A stretch of 64,000 bases of DNA from Lycorma delicatula (lineage: Eukaryota; Arthropoda; Insecta; Hemiptera; Fulgoridae), in contig NC_134455.1 of assembly GCF_047948215.1 (NCBI RefSeq), positions 155,540,575 to 155,604,574 of the forward strand, in the 5' to 3' direction. A model generated the notes under the pieces. It saw only the letters and a list, made by a program, of their open reading frames with translations, did no database searches and was not told the DNA's origin. Below, piece by piece: positions 25,058 to 40,114 of the stretch. Positions within the stretch are counted from its first letter, which is position 1. Each line of letters opens with the position of its first letter. The position numbers and the translations under genes are program-made.

Positions 25058-28000
25058 CAAATGAAATTTTGTATTTAGACCACAACGGTGAAAACCAGGT
25101 TGGCGTATATGCAAAGCCACATTACTTTCCAATAAAAAATTAGTCCAATTTTCCTTTAAAATTAGTCATTTTTTAAGTAGAAAATAATGATTACTTATTA
25201 TATTAATTGAAAACAAACATTTTTACATTTTTTTATACCAACAATTTTTATAATCTACAAGCAAAATCTAACAACTTAAAATCTTGCAACTGTTTCAAAG
25301 GATGAATCAGATTTTTCAAAAATTAACTAGCATATATATACAAAAGTACTAAATATATCTACTGAAGTATTTTTATAGATTTGCTAGAAAACGAACACAC
25401 CCGCAAAATAAAATTTTGTTCATTAATATATTCTTTCCTCACAATGATAAATAATAGGTCTTATTGAAATATTAACTATCATCTGCGTGGCAATTAAGAA
25501 AGGGATTTATTCAACTAATACACAAATTTTCAACAATAAGTGAATAATAAGTCAAAGAAAATCTCATTTAACACAGTTTTATTTAGTACTCAAACAGATA
25601 TATAAAAAGCACAATTAGTCTAGAATTTATAGATGTATCCCTCTTTATTAGACAATAAACTGATTTTTTAGATTGGAATATCTTAATCTAATTTGATAGG
25701 TATACGTTGTTCCCCAAATACTGAAAAATTAGATATATGTTGAATAACAGAAAGAGGAAAGAGAATTTAAGAGTAAATGCTAATTTTTAGAAATAGTACG
25801 GCAGCAGAGGCTTACCTTAAGATATAGTAATCTGTATTTCAATTGACGTGACTGTTAGTCACGTAAAAGTGTTCGAAGACTGATCATAGATATAATTATT
25901 TAATAAAAATAATAACGTACATTACACATAACAAATGTCGTATCATCGAATTTTATTACAATAATAGCAGAAAACGTGAAACAGAGGAAAATAATACATA
26001 AAACCGGAAATATCCAACAAAAATTAGCACACATATAGTATAATGTTTGTGACAGGTACTGATAATATAAAACATTTGGAGTCGGTGAAGCAGAGAAAAT
26101 TATCTTTTTATCCTTTATTTCTAACTATGCTTCTAACAAAGCGCACAAATTTCTAACAATGATAACAAATATCGTACAACTGTTTGACAGTGCACTGATA
26201 AGACCACTCTTTAGCTAATGAACAAAGTAAAAACATACATACATACACCTACCCACATCCTTTGGTCCATCGAGCGAAATATTTTTCACCGATATGATTA
26301 AAAGATAAGCTAGCCGAATAAATTTTCTTACAGGATATACCAACATCTTATACGTAATACCCTGTTTTTATCCCAGAGTTGTTCACAATAAAAAGGTCAC
26401 TTCCCCATGACCTTGAAAGTGAAGCCCAGTAGTGATCTTTAACGTGGAAGCAAAGAAAAAAAACATCAAGGACTCTAAAACAATTTATCAAGAATTTTAA
26501 ATTAAGCTTATTTCGTGTATTACAAATTTTAAATATAATTAATGAATAACATAATATTTCAACAAATCAAAAGAAGAATGTGTCTGAAGAAAAAATAGAA
26601 ACTGGAGGAATGCAGGAGCAAGAATATAAAAAAATATTGTTAAGTTTAAAGCATAATTTAAAATAGAACCTTCTTTTCTATTGTTTTTAATAATTAACAT
26701 TTTTTTATTGCAATATTATGAATAAAAAACATTATAAAATATTAACAATTATAAAATATTTCCTAACTTCTTAATGAAGAACTTTTCAGTGTGTTTTTTT
26801 TGGGTGGGGGGTTTTCCTACAGAAAATTAACATACATTAGTGAATGAATAATCGAGGTATTAAATCCAATCAGCCCGACTTAAAATACTGACTTACAACT
26901 TAAATAAGCATCTTGTTCTCAAATTATGACCAGACACACAAAAAAAAAAAACACGAGTTGAATTTATACCATTTCTTTTGAAGGTGGTTGATTAAAAAGA
27001 TTTCTTACACTCTTCTCAATTAAGGAGGTGCGACTCGCAACCTAGTTTACTTTTACCGATCTAATTTAGCAACCATCTGTTTTTTTTTTTAAGGATTTTG
27101 AACTAAGGTTTGCAAGAACTGCACTTGTAAAATTAATTTATGTTTTTTAACAATTTTTTTTACTTCGATGATAATTAAGCACAGTATACTTTAAGATATA
27201 CTTAGTGATAAAGTAAAATATAATATTTTATACGTCGGAGTAACTACGTGGACGTCAACCGATTTGTAAACAAACCAATTTAGTTCTTACAAACAAAATT
27301 CTTAGCAACTCGATAAAGATTTATTTTAAAATATGTTTTTTTAACTGAATTCTCTAAATCATGTTTCAAAACTATCACTTTTTAGCAATTTTATATGTAA
27401 AAAAATAATGAAAAATTTAAAAGATTTAACTTTAAAAGATTTTTGACAGAAATATGTAGAATTCTTTAAAAAACTTTTAAAATAAACAATTTTCGTATTT
27501 TAATAAAAAATTTATTTCCGTAAGATAGGTAATTTAAAGAATACATTGCCACCGACAGTAAACCTTTGCTCAATATTTTTTTGAACTTTTAAATCTGCAC
27601 ATTTGTTAAAAGTTCATAAATAACTGGCTGTTGAGTGCGATATTAATATAGCGATTAAAGAAATGTATAACATGTTTTATATTTTTCGAAACGTTAAAAC
27701 GAATCAGGATGGAAAACGTTCCGGCTGACCCTCGATAGTCCAAATGAAATACAAAAGTGCGTTTAACGGTGAAATAAAAACTTATTTAACCGTACGGATG
27801 TTTCAAGCGTGCATTTTGCCTACAAATAATCTATCTGTAACGAAGATTTCTGGGGTATTAGGTACTACGCATGTTCAGGGAGGATCATATATAAACGTGA
27901 GTGGAATCACACTGAAATTTTTGCCTTATTTTTCTTTATCTTCTTTACTATAGATTAAAAAATAATCTTTATTGATTTTTTTTCTACTGATTTTATATAT

Positions 28001-31000
28001 ATTATGAAACATAAGTGTTGTATAACTCTGTAGATATGAAATTTCAATCATTTGAATATTTTCACTCTCAGTCATCGAAAAAACAAAGTCTAAACAAAAT
28101 ATTTTTTAACGGTTTGGCATTTGTAAATTTAATTCCTTTCCCGTCATATAGAAGAATAATAACTTTTAATAATTATTTTTAAGCCTATTTTGATACCTTG
28201 AGAACTTATGCCGTGCTATCAAAAGTCGAAGAAAAGGTAGGCAGATAAAACGCTTTGTGTTATCGAGTTTAAATGTCGTTTGCTATAAAAATTCTGATTA
28301 GACGGTTTCACCATATAACTGAAACTAAGTTACAAGCGAGATCCAGCTGTTCAACAAGTTATTTATATTTTCTGCTACCACGCATTTGCTAGTGATGATG
28401 GATTGAATAAAAAGCAAATATGTAAACATCAAAGCAAATGATGACAAAGAAATATGATATCTTGAAGCAAGTGCTTCGGAACGACCACTGCCTCGATGTG
28501 ATAATGATTATATACAGAATTATGATGATATATAATTCTGTTTAAAAATGTTTAATTGCAAAATTTTCAAACTATATATTTGCATGACATAATGGTCCTT
28601 CCATTCACGTACTTCTCATACATATGGAATAGACATAACAAAAAAAAATCATATTAAAAATCGTATTACATAAACGGCAATGATTTTATAAAATATGCTT
28701 ATTTCTAAATTTTTACGGGACCAATTTTATCGATTTTTCTCTTGTTCAAAAAAATGCTATTCTCGGGTATATTTTTCAGAAATTCTTAAAAGATGATTTT
28801 CTTGGAAAATATAACAGATTCTTTAGCCGTTGAAGATGTTGATTTGGGACCATTTTCAATCGGTTTCGCAATCCAAAAAAGTAAAGGCAGTTTGTGTCAA
28901 AACTAAAGTCCGTAAATCTGATTTTTTTAAAAAGTATTTCGAATTGTTTGCTATCTTTCCTTTCTCCTTTATCAAAAATTTAATTTCCGTTGTAAATTGT
29001 ATGTATGCATATATTATTTCTTATATCAATCGATTCCCACATCATTTAGCCGAGATTTACATTTCGGCTAAAAACGTACTATCTCAGAAGTAAAATTTTA
29101 GGAATTTCTCATTTACTTCTACTACAGAAATATTCATTATAGAGATTAGGAACGAAACCAGTTCTTTTCAGCAATGTACTTGCAGAAAAGTAATTTTCAG
29201 CAGAGTATTTTTGACACGATCACCGCACTTACTCGTTTAATATATAGCTACTCTAGCTATATCGGCCAGGAAATTAAAAGACAAATGCGAGAAAGAAGAT
29301 CCAGTTTTCTTTTCCTGGAAGGGTTATAATCCTGCTAGCGTTTCCGCATTTTACATTTTAGTTAAAGAAACTGCCAACAGTTTCCTAGATCCTACTGTAT
29401 TTTTTGGGAAACAGGTTTTGCTATTAGTTACGTAACCTAAATAGTCGCTTTGATAGCTCGGTTTGACAAAATGAAGAACTTCCGTTAGATTTTCACTTTC
29501 TCAATGATTTTCACCTCTGTACATCTAAATGTAAAACTTTGTAAATGATTAAATAAAATAAAAAAATAAATTAATAATAAAAATAAAAATGATAGATAAA
29601 TTTAGTACAATCTACACAAAATTATATCGACAAAAGAACAGGATATACGAATACACTCTCAAAAGTGCGTTGCGCAAAAATTATTTCACAGTTCAGGAAG
29701 TTATGAAGGAATTTATTTAAAAAATAATACCACTATCTATTAAAATTGAATTTAACTTATTATTAAAGTTTTAGAAGCTAAAGGCATGATAGGCCTTATA
29801 GAGTCTTCAGAAAGTATCGTCTGTGTCAAATGAGAATTTTTGATCGATTATTATACCCTCATCTCTAATCCTGGAAAATATTCAAAGTGTTAGGGATCTA
29901 CCCATCAAACTAAAGATAAAATCTAATTTATGACATAGTAAATAAAGTAAATTAACTATACATATTATTTTTCGATAAAGTTAGTCCGAGTTAATTAATT
30001 ATAATTATTATTACAATCGTTAAAAATAATAACGCAAATAAAAATAAGCAAGAAACTTATTTTATTGCACAGATGAGATTCTCATCGGTGTAATAAAATG
30101 AATTAATTTTCAAAAAAAAACTATTAGTTACATTACATTTAAAAAGATATATAGTAATGAATAATACAGTAAAACACATTGTTATTTTATTTAATTAAAA
30201 ATATTATGTGTTTAAAAAAAGTAAAAAAATAATACTGTTTCTATTCTTCATTGAATTCTTATTTTTTGAACGTGACGTGTAATTAAATGTGGATCAATTT
30301 TTAAAACGTATTAGTTTTTAATTCCCAACCACTTCATAAAATCGGTTGTTTTTTAGTTAGATTCTGTAGTAGTGTTACGAGGATGTGTGTACATTGACAA
30401 TACATATAAAACCCAGCTCATATAAAAAAATGCTACTCTTAAGAAAACACAAAACGTGAGAAATCTTCGTATAGTTAAAAAAAAGGGATTATAGAGAAAA
30501 AGAGGGATTATTATCGAACGTCAAAATAATATATTTGCATTATTAGAAATTTTCGAATTAATTTCTAATTTCTTGAAACTACGCGTGAAAATAATGTAAG
30601 ATATTACAATAAAATCAGTCATTACTTTATAACTATTTATTTATAAACAAAGATGACTGCAAAACAAATTTAAAAAAAAATTCAAATCATCTACGCGATG
30701 ATGTAAATTTTTGTAAAATAAATCTGTTTGTTACTTAAGTTATCTAGATTAAAATTATTATCGGTCTACCTACTTCTTCTATAGGCTTTATTTATTTTTT
30801 TACTTTATCTTATTTAAAACATCGATAGACGAGGAATATCTATGAAAAAACCGTATGAAAAGAAGAATACCGCAAGAAATACAGAAGAGACAAATATGGG
30901 TCTAGATAAAAATAAGAAATATAATCCAAAGCAACAACACAAAAATAGTAGAACAGAATATGAGATAAGGCTTTGTGTAATGGAAAGATAAATACTGGGT

Positions 31001-34000
31001 TTGTGTTTTTTAAGTGTAGTTTTTTGAAGACATACGGGAAAAATACAGTAAATATGAAGGTTATATCAAGCCATATGTCACATTATAACCAATATGATAC
31101 AAAAAATACGATACTTAAACCAAACCACAAAATAACTTTCATTTAGTTAAGATTAATCAGATCTGTAAGTTCTTTTAATCTTCAAAATGCAGCTTGAAAC
31201 CCGTGATTACAAGGAAAAGATTAAACAAAAATTTTATTAAAGAAAATACCGAAAACTTTCTTGTAATATAGCTAATCCTTTCTCATTATTATTTAAGTTG
31301 AAATGAACTTTTGCTAATACTCTAAAGCCCCCATTAACGATTTTAATTAATATCTCTGCCAGGGTTCTCAATTAATTTAAGAGGTTCTAAAACTTTTACT
31401 TTATCTAAAACAATGATTCCCTAAGTAGACGCTTGTCGTCGGCTTGGAAAGCTGCACACTCAAGGGGGTAATGGACTTCAGGTAGGCGGCAGTAACTGAT
31501 GTGAAGTAGAACGATTTCAAATTCAAATATTGTATTTTCAAGTAAAATATGTTGAGATAATCTTAATCCATAAATAATAAGCAAACGAATAAAATATTTA
31601 AGTATTATTATAATATAAATATCACCTGATTTTTGTTTTTGAAATTTCGATAGCTTAAATGCGAGACTACTTCGGTGACGCAGCCTTTCTTATCTCTTAT
31701 CTTTATGAAGAAAATTCTGACGAAATAATTGCTGAGAAAAGAATCGTAAAAAGAAGAATTTTTTAAGACCGATAAAAAAATAATATATTGCATTAAAAAT
31801 CATCCAAGAATTGAAAATTCTATCTATACGTCGACATAAAAACATAAATTTCTTTAAGTCGAAGAAAAACAAGGAATTTAAGCGATATCTATCTTTATTA
31901 TATAAAACAAAGATTTTTTCAAAAAAATTAAAGATAAACCATTCAACAGGTAAACGAATATAACATTTACCTACTCTACTTCCTTTTGCTAGACTTTCCA
32001 TTTACCTATTTCTTAGTAATTTGGTAGCTTCATCCATGAAGTTTAAGTAACATTTTATTTACTGAAATGTTCTATTTATTATTTACTCCATCAAATATCA
32101 TCATTGCGTGTTATGTTAATTAAAACTAAAATTACATTATATTACATATAAATAGTGTGACGTAAATTATAAATTACGTTATATTCTAACTTCATAAATT
32201 AATTTTTTTTTTATACGACAATCTCAAGTATTTGTTCTTCGCACGCTATTAAAATGTTATTCTAAGGAATATAATTTTTAAACCTATGAACCGGTAATCA
32301 AACAGATTTCACCTTGCAAGATATTGGTTAAATAACAAAATTAGTAATGAGTAAATTTAAGTACGAGTGAAAAAACCCTTCGTAACAGAACTTTCTTCTT
32401 TCAATGAAACAGTTCTGTCTTAAAGCATCATTATTTAGTTTCTTAGGACTGTTAATTAAAATAGTTTTTGGTTATTTTTCTCAAAGACTTCCTTCGGGCT
32501 AAGTATGGCGCATTTCACCTTTATAATTATTTTCGAAATGAGATAATTAGTGGTGAGTGAGTTAGCGAGGGCTTTTCCCATTACACACATATTTAATCCT
32601 CCCACAAATTTACTACAAATAAATGATATTTAATAAAAATAATTAATTTTACTTTTATTACCTTTTAAAGTTTGCTTTAAAACAATTAAGCGCAACAAAT
32701 TCTATAGGTGTAAAAAATACGTAAAAAACTATTTGTTCTGAAACAACAAAACGTCAATCAGAAATTTTTTTAAGTCACGATTTTATGAAAAATTTACAGA
32801 TCATTGGTGGGAACGGAACGAAGAATTACTTCTGTGACAATTAAAATCAACTAAAAGTTTAATTAAATTTTTGTTTCTGGAGTTATCACAAATTAATTGT
32901 ACAAGTCTTTCAAAAAAAAATCTACAAAATTCATTCCTAGAATATTTGTTTTTTCTTAAGTAAACTACTTACAAAAGTTAAGTAAAAAATAAACCTTAAA
33001 GAAGAGTTATGATTGGTATTGGCATAAAAAAGGGAAGAAAATATAAACATTCCAATTTTATAAAGGGAATTGTGGATTTATGGACTAGAGAAGAGAGCCG
33101 TAATATAGAATCGTTGCTTTGCAATATGAAATTTTTATATCGATATAACAAGGAACAAGCTAAAAAGTTATGGACCAAAGTCATATGGAGCCTATTGAGA
33201 TTGAAGAAACATAATGCCAAAAGCAATATACTTTATACGCGAACAGACTGGGGTAAGAGTAAAGCTCAATATATATAGTAAATCTGTCACTAGAACGTTG
33301 TTGTGGGCGGTAAAGAGGGGATATCGTTATATATGACCGTTTACAACTAGGACTTATCACCGCACTGCATGTAGCTGTTACTATAGTATAACGCAACACA
33401 GTGTTTTTTTACAACTATTGGTTTAAAATATACATAGCAGTTAAAACCCACGGAAAGAACTAAATCTCTAAAGTAAACACATAAATCTAGGCGAAAAATT
33501 ATATTGAAGCAGTACATGCCAAAAGATTTGAATTTTATTTAACAAAAAAATATTTATTTTTTATAAATTTTAGCCGATCTACTGTCTGGTTTAGTTGACA
33601 AAGCCACCAAAAATCAAAAATAATTTATACACATTATAATTCATGCCGTAAAAGAAAATGCCTACGTCTAAAGAAATATATTTTATCACCAACTTGATGG
33701 AGAATAAGAGATAAAGAGCTTTATATCATATTTTTTTGTTACTTTCAAGGTTACTGTTTTTCGTTGCAAATTTTTTTGACGGAAGTTAGAAGAAATAATA
33801 ATGGAAAGTTACGCAACAAATGCACTCCGTAATTTTATATTTTCCTGGTAATGCCATTTCAACGCCCCGTAACTTTGTTAGTTATGTAAAAAATTCGATT
33901 AAAGTACATTTAAGAGAAGAGTTTTTCTGCTGTTTAAAGAATTTTGATGAATGTCATCAATATAAAAATATGACCACATATGGCTGTCATTAAAAAATAA

Positions 34001-37000
34001 CTATTTCGGCTCTCATTAAAAATATAGCATTTTTTCTCTGAGACATGTTTATACATTAAACCATTCATAAATAATTTTATAATTTCGATTACAACAGGAT
34101 GAAAAAAGCGACTTGATGAAAATTACGATGTTCTTTAATATTACTGAAAATCATCCCCGTCTATTAAAAAACGATATAGTCCTTTCAAAATACTATGTAC
34201 CGAAATAGCTGTACAAAAGATCTATACTCTATACTTATGAAAGCGACTGTACTCTTTTTTAGAGAGACGAATGAAATCTCCTTCCGTTGTGTTATTAATT
34301 TAAATTATGAAATACAGTATATAAACACTCTAATCATTTTTAAAAAAAACATTTGTGGTAAAAAAATGCCCTATGTTTGGTGGGAATCGCAATGAGACAT
34401 TTTTCAGTAGCCGCCATATTGAATGCGATTATCAGAAACGTTTTTAATTACTAAAATACGCATAAAACGCTGATCTACCTAAACAATCTCTTACTACAAA
34501 CTGCATTACTGGATGATCTTCAAATTAAAATATATTACTTTGTTAATATTTTTCCTTGTTCTCAAAGATATTTTAATTTCTACACCTTTTCTTCACTCAT
34601 AATATAAGATCCGCCATTTTTTTGAGTATTTTTTTTTTCAAAGTACCAAGTACCCTATAATTTGGATCATAAAGAAAAATTACTGAATCCAAATCACATT
34701 AAAATCGGTACAGCCCTTAAGAAGTTATAGAACAAAAACACATTGTGGCTAGTACAATTTTTTTCTACTGTAAATGAAAAAAAGAATAATAAATATAGAA
34801 AACATTTCGCCGGAATCATCTGCATAATAATGTAATCGGCTGATATACTTCAGATCCATCTTTCTACAGATCGTCCTAAACTTAAGAATAATTACAGAGC
34901 TCATTACGTAGATTAGATTTAACATGTGAATAAATATCCGATTATAAGTTAAGTAATAATGTAAAGATTTCATCATAAATAAATAAATATGAAAAAAGGA
35001 TAAAGCTGTAAAATAATAATAAAACTGAATTAGTTAAGAGGATAGCATCTTAAAATGAACGGTATTCACTTGTTGTCACTCAGACGTACAGTTCAATTTC
35101 GAGAAATTGCCAACTGAAAAGGGTTTAATTTAGTCTACTCTTTCTCTAGTAATAGAAGGGAGCGTAATTTAAATGAAAACGCAAAGTAAAGCCTTACTTA
35201 AACGACTTCATATTACCGAATAAATTTTAACTTAATTGGTTTCATCAGTAAGCGACTCCAATAGAATCTTTAACTTTCCTTTTTGGAATATAAACTTATA
35301 AAAATTTTCAATAAAGTACATAAATAATAGAAACGGAATCTAATGAGATTTATTAAGTATTCAACAGTCGCCAGTAAATCAATAAAAAAATGCAAGTAGA
35401 AAATTTTCATTCGAGTACGAGTTAATGAATGAAAAAAAGCTTTTTTTTTTAATTCTGTTTCATTTTCAAATAACTAAAGTTTTTGTTAGGAAACGTTTTT
35501 ATTAAATAATTTGTTTAACAAGTCCAGTTATAATTTTTTATTAAGTAGAAAAGAAAAAAAAAACAAATAAATGAAAAATCCCCAAACTGAAAAATATTTA
35601 ATGGCTATTCATGCTCGGAATTAAAGGAAATAAATCAGAAAAATAAATAATCGGTTAAAAAAATGAAATCTGAGAGCTAGTTGAATAAAAACCTGTGAAT
35701 GACATGCTATTTTTCATTGACGCTTCAGAAAATTTTCAGATGATTGTAACGAAATACAAAAAGCAGCTAAGTTTACGGAATTAAGAAATAACCAAAATAA
35801 AGAAAATTAAATTAAAATAAGCAAAAGTAATGAAAATAATGACTTATACTTTTTTGATAATTAATATAAGGAAATAGTCCGAATAAGAAGAATACTAAAG
35901 ACTAGTAATGACGAAATCACCTGTTTCCACGCAAATAATTTCCTCACAATTATCATAATCCTAAATTAAATATGCTTCATAGATTTTTCAGGGTACTGTC
36001 TGTTACAAAATGATGATGAAAATCGAAATATAAAGGGGAGAGTTTAATTACATCAAATAGAATGAGAAGAAATTTACCAAATATGACAGTCACTGTCACG
36101 AATTCAAGATAATGCTTTTTTAATCTTATTTCAATGTATCTGTGCTTTCTAAAATTGGTTTTTCTAAGTTAATCTCGTTTTTAAATTTACCTAGTACCTT
36201 TTTTATAATTAATCCATACATATGAAATAAAGGATGTCAGTTTTAATTTTATTTTTAAGCAAGCCAGAAAAATCTTATAAAAAAATATATTTCTTTACTA
36301 AACCGTACTAACCGTATTTTTGAATTTACTGTTTATTAAGACGAGTCATTTTTCCCCTTTCTTCCCTTGCTTAAAATTGGGTATATCGGTAATACGTTTT
36401 CAATTCAAATAGGTGGTTTATCTTAATCTTTGTTTATCCTGTTGTTCCGTCTTGCGTGACGATGTGATCTCAAGATAATATATCTATAAAATTAATTTTA
36501 TTCACGAATAAAGAAAAACATAGATACAAAATTAGATATAAATAAATATAATATAATAAATATAAATCTTAAATAATAAATGAAGGAAACAATGTATGAA
36601 TAGTAGCGATCGTCACAAATTTATCAACTTAATACTTATAAGCAATGTATTATTTCTTTTTAGTGATTCATGTTAGGTTTTACAATTGTATCTTTTTGTA
36701 CTAGTTTCAAGTCGCACCAATTACTGAGGTGCGACTACGATGGCGTTGACTTGATATAAATTTTCCGATCCAAGTTGTAAACGAAACAAAAGACTTTTTT
36801 TAATTACTTAAAAACTTAAATTGTATTTAATTATGTAACTACTTTATTAAATAAAAAATCTTATTATAAACTATATTATAAAATTATTTTTAAAGTATTT
36901 TATTAAAGTAAGAGTATTATAAAATTAGTATTAATAAAAATACAAAATCTTGGGTTACAAGTTCCAAAAACAAACAAAAAATTGTATAATAACTTAATGT

Positions 37001-37321
37001 TTATACGTGTAAAAATCAAAATACCTCCATAAATAATACATCGAAACACTTAGAAAACTATGAAATTTCATAAAATAAAAAAAACTAAAAATGTTAAAAA
37101 AAGTTTTTCCTGGTACGGTCTTCTAAGTTAACAGATTAAAATCTCATTTTAATCTCTTAATTGAGTAAAAACATCAGATTATGCACAATTAAAAAAATAC
37201 TTTTAAAGTACAGTAAATTCAAAATAAGTGATATATCATTTTCAAAAAACGTTTTGTGTTAAATATGTAAATAATGATGATAATCAGTCAGAGGATAAGA
37301 GTTAAATAAATGAGAAAATAG

Positions 37322-37346
37322 TCAGAAAAACTAGTAGTTTTTCTGA
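37322..37346. repeat. Perfect palindrome
   Basis: TCAGAAAAACTA, one G, then the exact complement TAGTTTTTCTGA. Confidence 0.8.
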
Positions 37347-39253
37347 ATATATAATTACAACGAACTCTTTAAGCAAAACAGGAAACATTAGAATAAGCCT
37401 AACACCAAGCAATCATGATTTCTATAAATAACATATTAAAATACAAACTTTTCATACGGCTGCTGAAATGTTTTAATTTGATTAAAATTGAACGACTAGA
37501 CGTAAGATAAATTAAAAAAAAAACGGTTTTAAACTTAAAATTATTATTATTATTTAAATAAACGTGACTTTTTTTAATAGATTGGAAAACTTTCATATGA
37601 AATGCTTCAACTTACTCAACAGTAAAGTGATTTCCTTTCCGGTGCTTTGTGAAGCTTAATAACGGTAGTAAAAATTGAAATAACCTATGCAAATCTATTT
37701 CGTGACTCAAATCATTTATAAAAAAAAACCTGAAAAAATTAAAAATGTTAATAATTTTTAACTACCTTTAAATCATGCAACCGTGTAAAACGAGGGAAAA
37801 TTTCAAAATGCCGAATTATGCACACTAATTTATAATAATTTAGTTCTCCAAAAATCCATAACACAATAGACATACAAATTTGGAATAAAACAGAGCGATA
37901 GCAATTACTATTATTGGCCTGTACAATATAAAATAGTAAATTACCTTTGGAAAACATTATTAGTTACCCCGAGAGGTAAAATCTGTTTTTGAAATACCAT
38001 CAGATCAAACTAAACAATTGTTAATTAAACTAAGCAATGAAAAATGGTTATGGTTTGACCGGTTTACTTCAAGTAAAAATTAATTAATAATAAATAAAAC
38101 AGAAATAACTTACTCCATTCGACACATTCTCCATTAGTCATTCTTATACAACAAAAAAGACCTTGTTTTTCTATTGCTGTAAATGCAATTTTTATATCAT
38201 TAGTCATTTCATATAATTATTTCTAAAAACTGAATGTAGAGCTGGTAGGCTAACAATGACAAATTTTCCCAACGTACCCATAGGAAAAATAAAATAAAAA
38301 AATCGCTACAATCCTTTATGCTGTGATTCAATCTGGAAATTTGGTTTTCTATTTATAAAGCATCTTTTACGTAATAAGTATTTCATCTAGGAACGGTTAC
38401 AAAAAAACCGACTAGTTTATTTCTAGAAGCTCAGAAAGAAAATTGGTATATTAATTAAAAACAACCATTACTTAGACGTCGAGAATGAATTAATACTTTA
38501 CGATAAAACATAGATTAAATATTTTAGTCAATGAGGGAAGTTTATATAGTAACGCTCGAAAGAAAATTATTATCCAGCACATTTTCTTACGAGCAGGTGT
38601 GAACAACATATACTATGTGCAATCTAAGTTTTTAAATGATCGTTACAGTTCTTTTTCCTCTTGGTAGTTAAGATAGAATTATTTATGTTTTTCCGTAAAC
38701 CATCCGAGTCATAATAAGGATTACTTTTAACAACTGTGCATGTTTTCTTAGCTTCAGCTTATCAAAATTAACATTTAAAAAAAAGACGTAAAGCAATTAT
38801 GACCGATAACCGTTTTAGTCCAAAAACGGCCAAAGTTGACAACAATTAGAATACATTAGTTATTTTTAAGATTTTAATACGCGTTCAAGGGCCTAAAGCA
38901 GAGTTGAATTAAATATTATTCAACAAGGATAATTTAATTTATTTTCCTTTAATTATTTTAAAGATATTAAAAACAAAATAAAACTGCAAAATTTGTAAAT
39001 TATGCTGTTGAATAAAGACTGATTATAAGGATTGAATAGGTGATTTAAAAAGAGAGATAATTTGGGAAATAATTATGGAGCTTGAAATATGGAAAAAAAT
39101 AAAACAAATATATGTCCGAAAACAATTCGTTATCGAGTTACGGCTTGCGAAAAAATTTACCCGGATTTCAGTTCCCACTGTGAAATGAGGTCATACTGAA
39201 ACTTTTAAGGCGTTATGTAAGAAGTAAACTTGATGGATTTTAAGTTTGTTGAC

Positions 39254-39512
39254 GGTAACCCACCGCGTTGGTCTAGTGATGAACGCGTCTTCGCAAATCA
39301 GCTGATTTCAAAGTCGAGAGTTCCAACGTTCAACTCCTAGTAAAGGCAGTTACTTTTATACGGATTTGAATACTAGATCGTGAATACCGGTGTTCTTTGG
39401 TGGTCGGGTTTCAGTTAAGAACACATCTCAGAAATAGTCGACCTGAGATCGTACAAGACTGTTCATTTACACTCATACACATCATCCTCACAAGCCTGCT
39501 GGAAAAAAAAAA
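39254..39512 (+). mobile_element. tRNA-derived SINE with target-site duplication
   Basis: A-box-like TGGTCTAGTGATGAACGC near 39270 and a B-box-like GTTCAACTCC near 39330, then the body: ACTTTTATACGGATTTGAAT, TTTGGTGGTCGGGTTTCAGT, CATTTACACTCATACACATC, and an A-run at 39503-39512. Direct repeats TTTGTTGAC flank it at 39245-39253 and 39513-39521, the signature of LINE-assisted insertion. The homologous position in the copy at 15.77 kb is uninterrupted, giving a natural empty site. Related copies are at 7423-7640 and, reversed and partial, at 2924-3012. Confidence 0.88.
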
Positions 39513-39763
39513 TTTGTTGACGTTTAAAATCGAATAAAATAGGTCCCAGAACTGCATTTCCCGTAGTTTTCATGATATCCAATGTACACGTAAAACAAAA
39601 AAATTCTGTAAAGAAAAACACGTTTTTTAGGACTGCAGTATAATAACTTTGTTCTATATCAAATAAATGCGTAAACTTTATTATCAAAACTTGTAGGGAT
39701 TTAATTCTGAAAAAATTGATTAATAAAATCTACGAAAAACAAAAGAAAACTTTTAATACGTGT

Positions 39764-40114
39764 CAAGTAAAGTAATATCATTTCAGTTCGGGTGAATCCA
39801 GACTACTATTCGGGTATCCCATTAAAAATTAATGGGCTCGAGTGAAAAATTCCAGGAAATTCCGATTGAAACTTGGGGGTCCATCAGAGGGGGTCAAAGT
39901 TTAAAACGGCATATTTAAACTGGAAAGCACGTTAAGAATAGTCCACGCCAATATATGATTGTAAAGGGGCTCGAGTTCTGTCGATTCACACATCTTGAGA
40001 AAGAGAGAGTTGAATGATAGAGAGGGGTGAGAGAGATAAAAATACCCTCGGCTGAAAAGGTAGATAATTCCAGCACCATCCACTTCATTATTACAAACTA
40101 AACAGAACAACATT
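39764..40114. repeat. Unidentified insertion, possible solo LTR
   Basis: About 350 bp absent from the related copy at 15.97 kb. It has LTR-like edges (starts TGTCAAG, ends ACAACA) and a GAGAGA-rich middle. No convincing target duplication was found, so the LTR idea is weak; another non-coding insertion is equally possible. Confidence 0.3.

Larger units (their letters stand above)
23056..39034. other. Long AT-rich tract without recognised genes
   Basis: About 16 kb in which I can support almost nothing. It contains a (TA)n tract at 24127-24152, a three-unit repeat at 24998-25057, a perfect 12-bp palindrome at 37322-37346, and an 8-bp-stem hairpin GTCGCACC/GGTGCGAC near 36712-36732. Small GC-richer patches near 26390-26460 and 31425-31500 gave no recognisable translation. 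Open frames here (for example 31690-32001 minus and 33009-33278 plus) show no motif I know and have composition typical of chance. Introns of a large gene cannot be excluded. Confidence 0.5.

Noticed and set aside
33009..33278. 89-codon plus-strand frame
   Set aside because: Lysine-rich with no recognised motif and no neighbouring gene signals; cannot be supported as a gene.
36710..36732. GTCGCACC/GGTGCGAC hairpin
   Set aside because: Only an 8-bp stem; noted in the region entry, but too weak for a separate claim despite a partial GGTGCGACT match near 27026.
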